Source of the DNA: Nocardia cyriacigeorgica GUH-2
GTDB lineage: Bacteria > Actinomycetota > Actinomycetes > Mycobacteriales > Mycobacteriaceae
Direction of reading: 5' to 3'
DNA length: 64,000 nt
Assembly (NCBI RefSeq): GCF_000284035.1
Contig: NC_016887.1
Span: 4,588,001 to 4,652,000 of the forward strand
Under the pieces are notes generated by a model. That model did no database searches. It was not told the origin of the DNA and was given only the letters and a program-made list of their open reading frames with translations. Of this stretch, positions 45,507 through 53,905 are shown piece by piece. The first letter of the stretch is position 1; every line of letters begins with the position of its first letter. The position numbers and the translations under genes were made by a program.

Positions 45507-46511
45507 TCAAGCGATACCCATCTCATCGAGGCTGTTCGCCGTGAGAATACGGGCGGTCCATACATGCAACTGCTCTGCACTCGCCTGCCCCACAGCTGCC
45601 GCCACCGCCACCGGAACGGGCCCGAACTTGAGCGCCAACAGCTCGATCAGTGTCTCCGCGCGGCCCTCGGCGCGGCCCTCGGCGCGGCCTTCGACTCGGC
45701 CTTCGGCGCGGCCACGTTCTTGGAGTCGCTCAGCGGTGGTCATGAAGGTCTCCTTGGCCTGGGGGCCGAGCTGGTCGATCAGGGGTGCCAGGTCGGTGTC
45801 GATGGTGTCGCCGACACCAAAAATGTACGTCAGGATCGACTGCAAGTCATCTAGGCCGCCTGGTGCGGAGATGATCCGGCGCAGGTCGCTGACCAGGGGT
45901 TGCAGGTCGATGTCGAGGTGTGGGTTGCCGGGGGCGAGTTTGAGCAGGGTGAGTACGACTCGCACGGTTGGTGTGGCGGCGCGGGCGCGGAGCTCGGTCA
46001 GGTCGACGGCGGTCAGGTCGTCGAGGAGGAAACGCAGGCGAGGCAGGTAGGGGGTGAGATCGCGCCGGGTTGCCGGGTCCAGGTCGATCAGGTCGGCGAC
46101 CTCGGTGGGTGCGCGCCAGCTGTGTCCGCGGGGGCTGGCGTGCACCACCAGGGGGATCACTGCGGGCAGGCGCTTGGTCTTCGGGTACTCGTCGAGGTGG
46201 CGGTTCCAGATGGCAACGACGTAGTCCAGCATCCGCAGTGCCATGAATGGGTCGCTGCGGCTCTGATGTTCCATCAGGAGATAGATGTAGGCGTCGTGGC
46301 CGTCGAGGCCGGTGCGGAACAGCAGGTCGCTGTAGGTCGAGCGCAGTTGCTCGGAGACGAAACTGCACGGCAGCGGTTCCAGCACATCCCAATCCAGGCG
46401 CGCGGCGACATCATCGGGCAGCATCGCCTGCATCTGGCAGGCCGCGTCGGCGCGTCGGCGCATCATGTGCCGGAAGAAGGCGTCGTGTGGGTTCGACGGA
46501 GCAGTGCTCAT
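45507..46511 (-). CDS. Rpn-family recombination-promoting nuclease
   Basis: 334 residues from an ATG at 46511. N-terminus SNPHDAFFRHMMRRRADAAC and the PD-(D/E)xK-type core TYSDLLFRT with later IYLLMEHQSRSDPFMALRML and IPLVVHASPRGHSW are typical of Rpn (YhgA-like, once called transposase 31) DNases that raise RecA-independent recombination. Near residues 268-290 an in-frame 12-bp tandem repeat encodes EGRA units, and the last 45 residues (LIELLALKFGPVPVAVAAAV) form the separate C-terminal module that varies between relatives. Confidence 0.85.
   Translation of the reverse strand: MSTAPSNPHDAFFRHMMRRRADAACQMQAMLPDDVAARLDWDVLEPLPCSFVSEQLRSTYSDLLFRTGLDGHDAYIYLLMEHQSRSDPFMALRMLDYVVAIWNRHLDEYPKTKRLPAVIPLVVHASPRGHSWRAPTEVADLIDLDPATRRDLTPYLPRLRFLLDDLTAVDLTELRARAATPTVRVVLTLLKLAPGNPHLDIDLQPLVSDLRRIISAPGGLDDLQSILTYIFGVGDTIDTDLAPLIDQLGPQAKETFMTTAERLQERGRAEGRVEGRAEGRAEGRAETLIELLALKFGPVPVAVAAAVGQASAEQLHVWTARILTANSLDEMGIA
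45658..45717. repeat. 12-bp tandem repeat inside the Rpn gene
   Basis: Five units of GCGCGGCCCTCG and variants (GCGCGGCCTTCG, ACTCGGCCTTCG, last unit degenerate). The unit length keeps the frame and codes for EGRA-type repeats, so gain or loss of units would change protein length without breaking it. Confidence 0.85.
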
Positions 46512-46537
46512 AGACGCACGCTATCCATGCCGGTCGG

Positions 46538-46774
46538 CTACGCAGAAGTACTAGACCGGGCAGTCTGCATCGCGCTGCCAGGTTCATCGCAGCAACCTTC
46601 TCGCGCTGGAGAATCCGACTCGGCAAGCGAGTGATCAGTTTCTTCGCGGGGCAGAGACGGCACCGGCAGGCTTACCGTCGGGGGCAGATCGAACCGGATG
46701 TAGTGTGCGTACGCGGTGAACACAAACTGCGGTACGCAGTTCGCAGGGAGGGGCTCGATAGTGATTGCGCGCAA
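46538..46774 (-). CDS. Possible small protein, unknown
   Basis: Open frame of 78 codons from a TTG at 46774 to TAG at 46538 in an otherwise empty gap. The sequence LRAITIEPLPANCVPQFVFT and HYIRFDLPPTVSLPVPSLPR looks protein-like and the third codon positions are mostly G or C, but no common start codon or ribosome site is present. It could be a truncated gene. I do not recognise a family. Confidence 0.3.
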   Translation of the reverse strand: MRAITIEPLPANCVPQFVFTAYAHYIRFDLPPTVSLPVPSLPREETDHSLAESDSPAREGCCDEPGSAMQTARSSTSA

Positions 46775-46852
46775 GCGGCGGCCGATTCTGTTGGAGCAGG
46801 TAGTGGCTGGGCGTCGGCAGCAGCAGGTTCGTGCGGTGGCGAGGCCGGTCTG

Positions 46853-47488
46853 ATGGCCAACTATCCCGCCGAACGAGCCGAGGTCACCGTCCCCACCCAG
46901 CCGCGCTACGACCTGGAAACGGGTTTCGACATGCTGCGGATGTCGAACTCCCCGCACTGGCGGGATCTGTTCTCGCTCGAGCTCGAGCAACCGCTCCCGG
47001 ATGTGTGCAGCGTGCACGGGGCGCCCGCCGTCGATCGGTGGAGCGCGGTGGTTGTGTTCCGCCGCACGGCTCGCGGCGTCGAGCAAGAAAGCCCAGGCGT
47101 CTCCCTCCGCGAATTCGCCTCGGGGCTGTTCAGATTCGGGTATCACAGCCCGCCCGTGGTGGGCGATCTCCACGGCGAATGGCCGGTCTGCCGGCGATGT
47201 GTCCGCCGCACGACCGCGCTGCGCTGGATAGCCCGAACACTGATCGCCCTCGGCCTGCCCCTGCTCCCAGCGCTCTTCATCGCCCTCCAACTCGGCACCG
47301 ACCGCATCCACCCCGCATGGGTCCTGGCCTTCTTCCCCGGATGGTTCCCGGTCGGCGTCCTGATCGCCATGCTCATCTACCAAGCGGCGAAACAGTTCAT
47401 CCGTTTCCGCCCGATCGACACCCCCGACTCGATCACGATCCGCGCCCACCCCACCTTCGCCGATGCGGTCGCGGCACAGCGAAGTTGA
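46853..47488 (+). CDS. Membrane protein, unknown
   Basis: 211 residues from an ATG at 46853. The N-terminal 125 residues are soluble and contain CSVHGAPAV and a later CRRC pair, possibly a small metal site. Two hydrophobic helices follow (ARTLIALGLPLLPALFIALQ and WVLAFFPGWFPVGVLIAMLI), then a basic, Pro-rich tail. No family recognised. The upstream 341-bp gap (46512-46852) holds only the doubtful minus-strand ORF. Confidence 0.6.
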   Translation: MANYPAERAEVTVPTQPRYDLETGFDMLRMSNSPHWRDLFSLELEQPLPDVCSVHGAPAVDRWSAVVVFRRTARGVEQESPGVSLREFASGLFRFGYHSPPVVGDLHGEWPVCRRCVRRTTALRWIARTLIALGLPLLPALFIALQLGTDRIHPAWVLAFFPGWFPVGVLIAMLIYQAAKQFIRFRPIDTPDSITIRAHPTFADAVAAQRS

Positions 47489-47516
47489 TGCGCCTACACA
47501 CGTTACCGATCGGCTC

Positions 47517-48074
47517 CTACCTCGTCTCTATGCCTAGTTCGGCCGGTTCAAGCCATGCGACATCGCCGGGCGGCAGTTCACCGCTCGTCACGCCCAGGTC
47601 AGCTCGCGCCAGCTCGTAGAACTGGTTTCGCCGCCGCCCGGCCTCCTCGTACAGATCGGTGTAGGCGACCTGATCGACCGCGTGCCCGCGAGCGATATGG
47701 CTGAGCCGCCAGACCGCCTCGGTCCAACGGCGGGCAGCGGCCACAGCGCCGGGCGAGCCGAGTAACAGGACCTGCTCCCATTTGATGGCCTTCTCCGCGT
47801 CGGCCTCGGCCAGTGCAGCGATACCTTCTTCGAGATCGATGGGCTGGGTAGCCGTGCGGTATCCGCGTGCGGCAGCGAGACGGTGGCACAGCGTCGCGTA
47901 CTTCTTCAGGGCGTTCGCATACTCGAAGTACGCCGTCAGCCGTTTGTCGTCCCATCGGGTGTCGAGCGTCCGACGCCACTTCGCACGTTCGGTCAGCACC
48001 GTCGCGGAGAATGTCGCCGCGGCGCCCACAACGACGCCAAGCAGAGTCAGTAACTGCTGTGTGATTGCCCCCAT
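47517..48074 (-). CDS. Single-pass membrane protein, unknown
   Basis: 185 residues from an ATG at 48074 with AGGAGAA upstream. One N-terminal hydrophobic helix (ITQQLLTLLGVVVGAAATFS) and a helical cytoplasmic domain beginning ERAKWRRTLDTRWDDKRLTA, YFEYANALKKYATLCHRLAA. Proteins with this N-terminal helix followed by a charged coiled part occur widely in actinobacteria, without known function. Confidence 0.7.
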   Translation of the reverse strand: MGAITQQLLTLLGVVVGAAATFSATVLTERAKWRRTLDTRWDDKRLTAYFEYANALKKYATLCHRLAAARGYRTATQPIDLEEGIAALAEADAEKAIKWEQVLLLGSPGAVAAARRWTEAVWRLSHIARGHAVDQVAYTDLYEEAGRRRNQFYELARADLGVTSGELPPGDVAWLEPAELGIETR

Positions 48075-48212
48075 ACAACCGAATTCTCCTATGCGCCATC
48101 GGCAGGCGCGCCGGAAACGGGAGATCGGCTTCGGAGGTGGGTCGACGCCAGGGAGGAGCCGGCCGAGCCGCAGCGCAGGCGAGGCGGTTGATCTCCGCGA
48201 GCGGCACGGCAT

Positions 48213-48650
48213 TCATTTCGCGGCGGTCGGGTCCGTGCCGAGGTCGATGATTTCGGGTGTGTCCCAGCACAGGACGTTGACGCACTGGTCGTCTACGAGG
48301 AAGAACTCGCGGATCCCGTCTTCGTGTGCACGCCAGAATGTTGGGCGACGTCGCTCTAAGTCCAGCCAGCCGCCGCTGACGACCTCCCACAGCCAGCCGT
48401 GGGGTTCGCTGTAGGTGTTCCAGTACTCGGTGATGTCCATTTCGTCCATCACCCGAAATCCCACGGGCTGACGGAAGACGACGTGGGCGTAGGAGAAGCC
48501 GGTACCTTGGATGGCGATGGTGAGGTCGCCGTCGAATCGCAGGTCGCGCACCACTTTCCGGGAGTATCTGGCGGAGTCGGCCACCAGTCGACAGTCCGGG
48601 GCGTACGCGGCTCGCAGGTCTGAACTTTCGTTGCCGGGCTCGTGAGTCAT
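48213..48650 (-). CDS. Hypothetical protein
   Basis: 145 residues from an ATG at 48650; no ribosome site is obvious. The sequence (FDGDLTIAIQGTGFSYAHVV, WNTYSEPHGWLWEVVSGGWL, FFLVDDQCVNVLCWDTPEII) is mainly beta-stranded with many aromatics. It could be an immunity-like or small-molecule-binding protein, but no family is recognised. It follows the MerR gene on the same strand by 37 bases. Confidence 0.6.
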   Translation of the reverse strand: MTHEPGNESSDLRAAYAPDCRLVADSARYSRKVVRDLRFDGDLTIAIQGTGFSYAHVVFRQPVGFRVMDEMDITEYWNTYSEPHGWLWEVVSGGWLDLERRRPTFWRAHEDGIREFFLVDDQCVNVLCWDTPEIIDLGTDPTAAK

Positions 48651-48687
48651 CGTTGAATCATGCTGCGTGCCACGCAGAGCCCCACTA

Positions 48688-49122
48688 CTACCCAAGATCA
48701 CGCATCCGCACGCCCCGGTTCACCCCCATCCCCGGCGCGCTGAACTCGCACACCGGCGAGGGCACCGACTCACCGGGATCCGGCTCATCCAACCGCGCGA
48801 GAATCCAATTCCGCACGCCCTGCAACTGTCCGATCAACTCATCGACTTCGGCCAGTTTCCGGCGATACACCTCCGCCGAGGCCGGGCACGAATCCCCGGA
48901 TGGGTTACCCGCTTGCAGGCATTCCACGAACGGGCGGATCTCCTCGAGCTCGAAACCGCATTCCTGCAAGGTGCGGATCTGGCGCACTACGCGGTAATCG
49001 TTCTCGCTGTACACGCGATACCCGCTGGCGTCGCGGCCGACGCGTAACAACCCACGTGATTCGTAGTACCGCAACGCGCGCGTGGTGGTCGCCGCGCGTT
49101 CGGCCAGTTCTCCGATCCGCAT
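48688..49122 (-). CDS. MerR-family transcriptional regulator
   Basis: 144 residues. Starts MRIGELAERAATTTRALRYY, then ESRGLLRVGRDASGYRVYSE, the MerR winged helix-turn-helix, followed by the dimer helix. Cysteines at ECGFELEE, VECLQ, SCPAS and PVCEF may bind a metal or sense redox. MerR proteins distort promoters with a 19-20-bp spacer; the best such promoter seen in the window is at 54716-54746, though a link is only a suggestion. Confidence 0.9.
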   Translation of the reverse strand: MRIGELAERAATTTRALRYYESRGLLRVGRDASGYRVYSENDYRVVRQIRTLQECGFELEEIRPFVECLQAGNPSGDSCPASAEVYRRKLAEVDELIGQLQGVRNWILARLDEPDPGESVPSPVCEFSAPGMGVNRGVRMRDLG

Positions 49123-49186
49123 CCCGGTCCTTTCCGATCCGTACCGGTGACAACCGACGGCGGACGGAAGTTCATCCTGTGCGGGG

Positions 49187-49576
49187 TCAGGTGAGGTGTT
49201 TGCGCAGGACTTCCTGGTGAGTCGGGCGGGCGGCCTCGAGCCGTTCGCGACCGGCGGTGGTGAGCCGGAGGAAGTTGGCGCGGCGGTCGAAGTCGCAGGC
49301 GGCGCGTTCGACGAGTCCGGCCTTTTCCAGCCTGGTCACCGTGCGCGAGAGCGCGCTCTGGCTCAGGTACATCTCGGTCTCGATGTCTTTCATCTTGACC
49401 TTCTCCGCCTGCGCTTCGCCGCAGCGTCCGCCGAGGACCTGGAGCAGCTCGAACTCGCTGAGGCCGAGCTGGTGCTGTGCCTGTAGCGCGCTCTCCAGCT
49501 CACAGGACGTGCCGTGGTAGAGGCGGAGCGTTTCGGACCACTTCGCGCAGACATCTTTGTCGGTGTCGTGGTACAT
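49187..49576 (-). CDS. MarR-family regulator divergent from exporter
   Basis: 129 residues from an ATG at 49576. Winged helix: LSEFELLQVLGGRCGEAQAE, IETEMYLSQSALSRTVTRLE, KAGLVERAACDFDRRANFLR. Several Cys residues (TSCELES, GGRCGE, AACDFD) may be redox-active. It is divergent from the DHA2 exporter at 49662, with two ATGCAC-GTGCAT-type palindromes between them. Confidence 0.9.
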   Translation of the reverse strand: MYHDTDKDVCAKWSETLRLYHGTSCELESALQAQHQLGLSEFELLQVLGGRCGEAQAEKVKMKDIETEMYLSQSALSRTVTRLEKAGLVERAACDFDRRANFLRLTTAGRERLEAARPTHQEVLRKHLT

Positions 49577-49605
49577 GTCCCGAGGTTAGCATGTCAAGGC
49601 ATTTT

Positions 49606-49647
49606 ATGCACGTGCATTACATGTGTTGACATTCAATGCATGTGCAT
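49606..49647. promoter_or_regulatory. Paired MarR operators
   Basis: ATGCACGTGCAT (49606-49617, perfect) and ATGCATGTGCAT (49636-49647, one mismatch) lie 30 bp apart, about three helical turns, in an A/T-richer divergent promoter region. Confidence 0.7.
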
Positions 49648-49661
49648 TTAAGTTACCTTCC

Positions 49662-51101
49662 GTGACCACGACAACGGCACCCCAGAACCTCACTGCTCCT
49701 ACGATTTCCGAACCAACCGCGAGTGGTTGGGGGCCCAAGCTGTGGGCCATCCTGTTCGTCGCCGGTCTGGCGATGTTCCTCGACGCGCTCGACGTCTCCA
49801 TGGTCGGCGTCGCGCTCCCCTCGATCGGCGAAGACCTGGGCCTGGACACCTCGGCGTTGCAGTGGATCGTCAACGGCTACATCCTCGGCTACGGCGGACT
49901 GCTGCTGCTGGGCGGACGAGCCGCCGACCTGCTCGGCCGCAGACAGGTCTTCCTGACGGCCCTGGTGGTCTTCGGAATCGCCTCGTTGATCGGCGGCCTC
50001 GTCGATGACGGCGCGTTGCTGATCGCCACCCGGATCATCAAGGGCGTCGCTGCCGCCTTCACCGCGCCGGCCGCGCTGTCCATCATCACGACCACGTTCA
50101 AGGAAGGCCCGGACCGCAACCGGGCGCTGTCGATCTTCACCATTTTCGGCGCCACCGGCTACGCCTCCGGCCTGATCGTGTCCGGCCTGCTCACCGGCAT
50201 CGACTGGCGGCTGACCTTCTACATGCCGGTCGTGGTCGTCGCGATCGTGACCGTCACCGCCTACTTCGTGATCCCGCGCAACGTGGAAAAGGAAGAGGGC
50301 CGCATCGATTTCACCGGCGCCGTGCTGCTGACCGGCGGCATGCTCGCGGCGGTCTACACGATCGTCACCGCTCCGGAGACCGGCTTCACCCCCACCGTCA
50401 TCGCGACGACCATCCTCGCCGTCGGCCTGCTGTCCACGTTCTTCGTGGTGGAGAACCGGGTGAGCCATCCGCTGGTGCGGCTGAGCATCTTCAAGGTGAA
50501 GTCGATCGTGCGGGCGAACCTGGCCGCGCTGGCCATCTTCGGCTCCTACCTGAGCTTCCAGACGATCGTGTCGCTGTACCTGCAGAACACGCTGGAATGG
50601 GAGCCGTTGCAGATGGCGCTGGCGATGGCGCCGACCGGCATCATCGTCGCGATTCTGTCGCCGATCGCTGGCACCTTCATCGACCGCTTCGGCACCACCC
50701 CGATGATCCTGGCCGCCCTCACTTCGTTCGTCGCCGGCTACGTGTGGTTCCTGACCCGCGGCGGCAGCGCCGACCCGAACTACGCCGTGGACTACCTGCC
50801 CGCGTTCCTGCTGCTCGGCCTGGGCTTCGCCCTCGGCTTCTCCGCGGTGATGGTGCAGGCCACCGAGGGCATCGCCGACCATGAGCAGGGTCTGGCCTCC
50901 GGTCTGGTGCAGACCTCGTTCCAGATCGGCGGCGCGGTGGTGCTCGCCATCGCTACCGGCCTGATCAGCCACGCCACCGCCGACGGCATCGCGGGCTACC
51001 GGCCCGGGCTGTACCTGGTGACCGCGGTCGCGGTGGTCGGCCTGATCGCCTCCGCCTCGGCCGTGCTGGCCCGCAAGCAGGCGGTCGCCGAACTCGCGTA
51101 A
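49662..51101 (+). CDS. DHA2-family MFS drug exporter
   Basis: 479 residues from a GTG at 49662 (VTTTTAPQ), 14 bases after the operator; no Shine-Dalgarno sequence. Motifs: LDALDVSMVGVALPSIGEDL in helix 1, GGRAADLLGRRQVFLTALVV as motif A, GATGYASGLIVSGLLTGIDW as motif C. About fourteen hydrophobic segments. It probably exports a toxic compound sensed by the divergent MarR protein. Confidence 0.92.
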   Translation: MTTTTAPQNLTAPTISEPTASGWGPKLWAILFVAGLAMFLDALDVSMVGVALPSIGEDLGLDTSALQWIVNGYILGYGGLLLLGGRAADLLGRRQVFLTALVVFGIASLIGGLVDDGALLIATRIIKGVAAAFTAPAALSIITTTFKEGPDRNRALSIFTIFGATGYASGLIVSGLLTGIDWRLTFYMPVVVVAIVTVTAYFVIPRNVEKEEGRIDFTGAVLLTGGMLAAVYTIVTAPETGFTPTVIATTILAVGLLSTFFVVENRVSHPLVRLSIFKVKSIVRANLAALAIFGSYLSFQTIVSLYLQNTLEWEPLQMALAMAPTGIIVAILSPIAGTFIDRFGTTPMILAALTSFVAGYVWFLTRGGSADPNYAVDYLPAFLLLGLGFALGFSAVMVQATEGIADHEQGLASGLVQTSFQIGGAVVLAIATGLISHATADGIAGYRPGLYLVTAVAVVGLIASASAVLARKQAVAELA

Positions 51102-51125
51102 GCGGATTCGAACAACCGAATACCA

Positions 51126-51152
51126 GTGGGGTCGCCGGATCGGCGGCCCCAC
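51126..51152 (+). terminator. Hairpin after the exporter
   Basis: GTGGGGTCGCCG (51126-51137) pairs with CGGCGGCCCCAC (51141-51152) around GAT, one T:G pair. No T run, 24 bases past the exporter stop. Confidence 0.6.
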
Positions 51153-51371
51153 TGTCGTACGTACCACCGGACATCACCCGCTCCGCGTGCACGGCTGCGC
51201 GACGTGACCATTCCCATATCGGATCCGGTGCGAGCACCAGGACCTCACGGGTTACCTCGGCGTAAGCAACTCCACCGAAAAGTACGTACTTGCCGGGTTG
51301 TTCAGTCGATTCGAGACTCAGAGAGCGCCTACGAGGTCCCAGACCCCACCGCCGAATGATCCGAGATCGCC

Positions 51372-52253
51372 ATGACCGAACCCACGCCCGTCACCGTCCT
51401 CGGGCTGGGCTCGATGGGCAGCGCACTCGCGCGAGCTCTGCTCGCGGCAGGGCATCCCACCACGGTCTGGAACCGAAGCCCGCAGCGCGCGGCAGCTCTG
51501 GTGGCATCCGGCGCGCTTGCCCGGCTGCGGATCGCGTGCGCGGTAGCCGACAATCGCGTGATCGTCTCATGCTTGAGCACCTTCGCGGTCACCCGCGAGG
51601 CCCTCGCCGAGGCCGACCTGCGTGACCGTGACCTGATCACCCTCAACAGCGGAAGCCCCGCCGAGGCGCGAGAATTCGCACAGTGGGCGACCGACCGCGG
51701 GGCGAGATACCTCGGCGGTGCGATCAAGAACGTCCCGTCCGCGGTGGGTGATCCAGGCACGCTGCTGTATTTCGGTGGCGACCGGGCCGTCTTCGACGAG
51801 TATGCCGAGCTCTTGCGCGTGTTCGGCGGTGAGATCGAATACCTCGGCGCGGACCCGGATCTCGCCGCCCTCTACGAGGCAGCGGTGGGTGCGACCCTGC
51901 TGCCCGCCCTGCTCGGATTCCTCGAGGGCGCGGCGGTGCTGGCCGCGCGCGGCCGCGATGCGCGGACGATGGTCGGCTACTCCGTGAAGTGGTTGCAGAT
52001 GATCGAGTCGATTCTGCCGGTGATCGCCGAGGAGATCGATGAGCGCGATTACACCCGGCTCGGTTCCTCGATCGAGTTGTTCCAGCACGCGATCGATCAG
52101 GATGTGCAGCTCGGGGCGGAATCCGGGGTCGATCTGTCCTGGCACGCGCCGATGCACGAGTTGGTGCGGCGGGCGGTCGCCGATGGCAGGGGCGAGCAGA
52201 GCATTACCGCGCTCGTCGAACTGCTGGCGCGGCCGGCCGAACCGAAGCCCTAG
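51372..52253 (+). CDS. Imine-reductase-like NAD(P)-dependent dehydrogenase
   Basis: 293 residues from an ATG at 51372. Rossmann motif VTVLGLGSMGSALARALLAA, GHPTTVWNRSP, then ITLNSGSPAEAREFAQWATD, YLGGAIKNVPSAVGDPGTLL and ALYEAAVGATLLPALLGFLE. The GGAI..VP..G.P segment and all-alpha C-terminal half match bacterial imine reductases of the beta-hydroxyacid dehydrogenase superfamily. Natural substrates of this family are mostly unknown cyclic imines. It stands alone between an exporter and the Lrp/azl module. Confidence 0.8.
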   Translation: MTEPTPVTVLGLGSMGSALARALLAAGHPTTVWNRSPQRAAALVASGALARLRIACAVADNRVIVSCLSTFAVTREALAEADLRDRDLITLNSGSPAEAREFAQWATDRGARYLGGAIKNVPSAVGDPGTLLYFGGDRAVFDEYAELLRVFGGEIEYLGADPDLAALYEAAVGATLLPALLGFLEGAAVLAARGRDARTMVGYSVKWLQMIESILPVIAEEIDERDYTRLGSSIELFQHAIDQDVQLGAESGVDLSWHAPMHELVRRAVADGRGEQSITALVELLARPAEPKP

Positions 52254-52285
52254 ACCCGTCGTGTTGAATCACGCTCGGGGCACTG

Positions 52286-52726
52286 TCATCCGAGCTGTTT
52301 GAGGTTCTTCATCGTGAACCGGGAATTGACGCGCCCGATCTTCGGGATCGTCATCACCTGGGTGCGCAGGAACACCTCGTAGGCGTCGAGATCCGCGACG
52401 GCCACCCGCGCGAAATAGTCCGGGGTACCGAACAGCCGGCGCAATTCCCGGACCTCGTCGAGCCCGGTCATCGTCTCCTCGAATCGGGTGACCGTCTTCG
52501 CGTCCTGCCCTTCGAGAGTGAGATCGAGCAGCACTTCGAAGGACCGCCCGACCGAACCCGGATCGATGACGGCCCGATAGCCGCGGATGACGCCGTCGGC
52601 CTCGAGCCGCTGAACGCGCCGCAGGCAGGGCCCGGGCGTGAGACCGACGCGGCCGGCGAGCTCGACGTTGGTCAGCCGCCCATCGGCCTCCAACTCCGCG
52701 ATGATTGCTCGATCCAGCGAGTCCAT
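52286..52726 (-). CDS. Lrp/AsnC-family regulator
   Basis: 146 residues from an ATG at 52726. N-terminal helix-turn-helix DRAIIAELEADGRLTNVELA, GRVGLTPGPCLRRVQRLEAD, GVIRGYRAVID; C-terminal RAM domain (GTPDYFARVAVADLDAYEVF, MTIPKIGRVNSRFTMKNLKQ) that binds amino acids and forms octamers. It is divergent from azlCD and is the obvious regulator of that exporter. Confidence 0.93.
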   Translation of the reverse strand: MDSLDRAIIAELEADGRLTNVELAGRVGLTPGPCLRRVQRLEADGVIRGYRAVIDPGSVGRSFEVLLDLTLEGQDAKTVTRFEETMTGLDEVRELRRLFGTPDYFARVAVADLDAYEVFLRTQVMTIPKIGRVNSRFTMKNLKQLG

Positions 52727-52805
52727 GCATTTATATTGCTCGCAATGGTGCAGTCGGCGCAATTTCTGCAACCAAAGATCAGGCCGATTGCGGGACCATG
52801 AATGG

Positions 52806-53549
52806 GTGCAGCAACTCGATCCCGCGCCCGCTTTGGCGGTGCCGTCCAAGTCCAGGCAGGAGCAGGTCGCCGCGGGTATCGGCGACTCGGCGTCGGCCGG
52901 GCTGGGCATTTTCCCGCTGGGGATCGCGCTCGGCCTGCTGGTCGTCCAGGCCGGGCTGCCCTGGTGGTTGACGCCGGCCTTGTCGCTGGCGGCGTTCGCC
53001 GGTTCGCTGGAACTGCTGCTGGTCGGAATGATCGCCGCGACCGCACCGCTCGTCGCGGTGGCGATCACCGTGTTCGTGGTGAACTTCCGGCACGTGTTCT
53101 ACGCGTTCTCGTTCCCACTCCACTTGGTGCGCAACCGATTCGCGCGGGTGTACAGCGTCTACGCGATGATCGACGAGGCCTACGCCGTCTCGGCCGCGCT
53201 GGCCCCGGCCGAGCGTTCGGGCCCGCGTCTGCTGACGATGCAGATCGCCTCGCAGGTCTACTGGGTCGGCGGTGGACTGGTCGGCGTCGCGATCGGCTCC
53301 CTGATTCCCGGGCCGATCACAGGCCTGGAGTTCGCCTTGGTCGCGTTGTTCACCGTGCTCGCGCTCGATGCCTGCCGCACTCGTCGCGAACTTCCGTCGG
53401 TGCTGCTCGCTGCGGGCGCGGTCGCCGGTGCGTTGCTGTTCGTTCCGGACATCGCCCTGTTCGGTGCGCTGCTGGCGTTCGTGGTGCTGCTGCTGGCGCG
53501 GTACCGGCTGGCTCGCCGTCACACCCCGCAGGAGTTCGCCCATGCCTGA
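52806..53549 (+). CDS. azlC: Branched-chain amino acid exporter large subunit AzlC
   Basis: 247 residues from a GTG at 52806. AzlC family signatures: GIFPLGIALGLLVVQAGLPW, AFAGSLELLLVGMIAATAPL, FVVNFRHVFYAFSFPLHLVR and YAMIDEAYAVSAALAP, with about seven hydrophobic segments. With AzlD it exports branched-chain amino acids or analogues. The end overlaps azlD by eight bases; Lrp lies divergent. Confidence 0.92.
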   Translation: MQQLDPAPALAVPSKSRQEQVAAGIGDSASAGLGIFPLGIALGLLVVQAGLPWWLTPALSLAAFAGSLELLLVGMIAATAPLVAVAITVFVVNFRHVFYAFSFPLHLVRNRFARVYSVYAMIDEAYAVSAALAPAERSGPRLLTMQIASQVYWVGGGLVGVAIGSLIPGPITGLEFALVALFTVLALDACRTRRELPSVLLAAGAVAGALLFVPDIALFGALLAFVVLLLARYRLARRHTPQEFAHA

Positions 53550-53865
53550 CACCGGCTACCTGCTCGCCGTCCTGGCGATGGTCTTCTCGATCACCTTCGC
53601 GCTGCGCGCGGTCCCGTTCGCGGTGCTGAAACCGCTGCGGCGTTCGCATCTGGTGCGCACGCTCGCGGTGTGGATGCCCGGTGGCATTCTCGCGATCCTG
53701 GCCGCCACCTCCCTGCACACCAGCATCGCCGACGACGGCGCGGCACTGTATGCGCTGCTCGCGGTGGCGGTGACCGTCGCGGTCCATCTGGGCTTCGGGC
53801 GCCGCACCCTGCTCAGCGTCGGTATCGGTACCGGCGTGTATGTCGTTCTGCTCAATCTGCTCTGA
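53542..53865 (+). CDS. azlD: Branched-chain amino acid exporter small subunit AzlD
   Basis: 107 residues from an ATG at 53542, overlapping azlC. Four hydrophobic segments; ITFALRAVPFAVLKPLRRSH and WMPGGILAILAATSLH resemble the AzlD signature (R..PF...P......V..WMP..I). It forms the exporter together with AzlC. Confidence 0.92.
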   Translation: MPDTGYLLAVLAMVFSITFALRAVPFAVLKPLRRSHLVRTLAVWMPGGILAILAATSLHTSIADDGAALYALLAVAVTVAVHLGFGRRTLLSVGIGTGVYVVLLNLL

Positions 53866-53905
53866 TCACTCGAGAACAACCGCCACCACTGAGGAGCGTG
53901 CCCGC

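Noticed and set aside
49653..51167. A 504-codon open frame opposite the exporter gene
   Set aside because: The product is dominated by Arg, Gly, Asp and Gln without hydrophobic or catalytic patterns. The other strand is a complete MFS protein.
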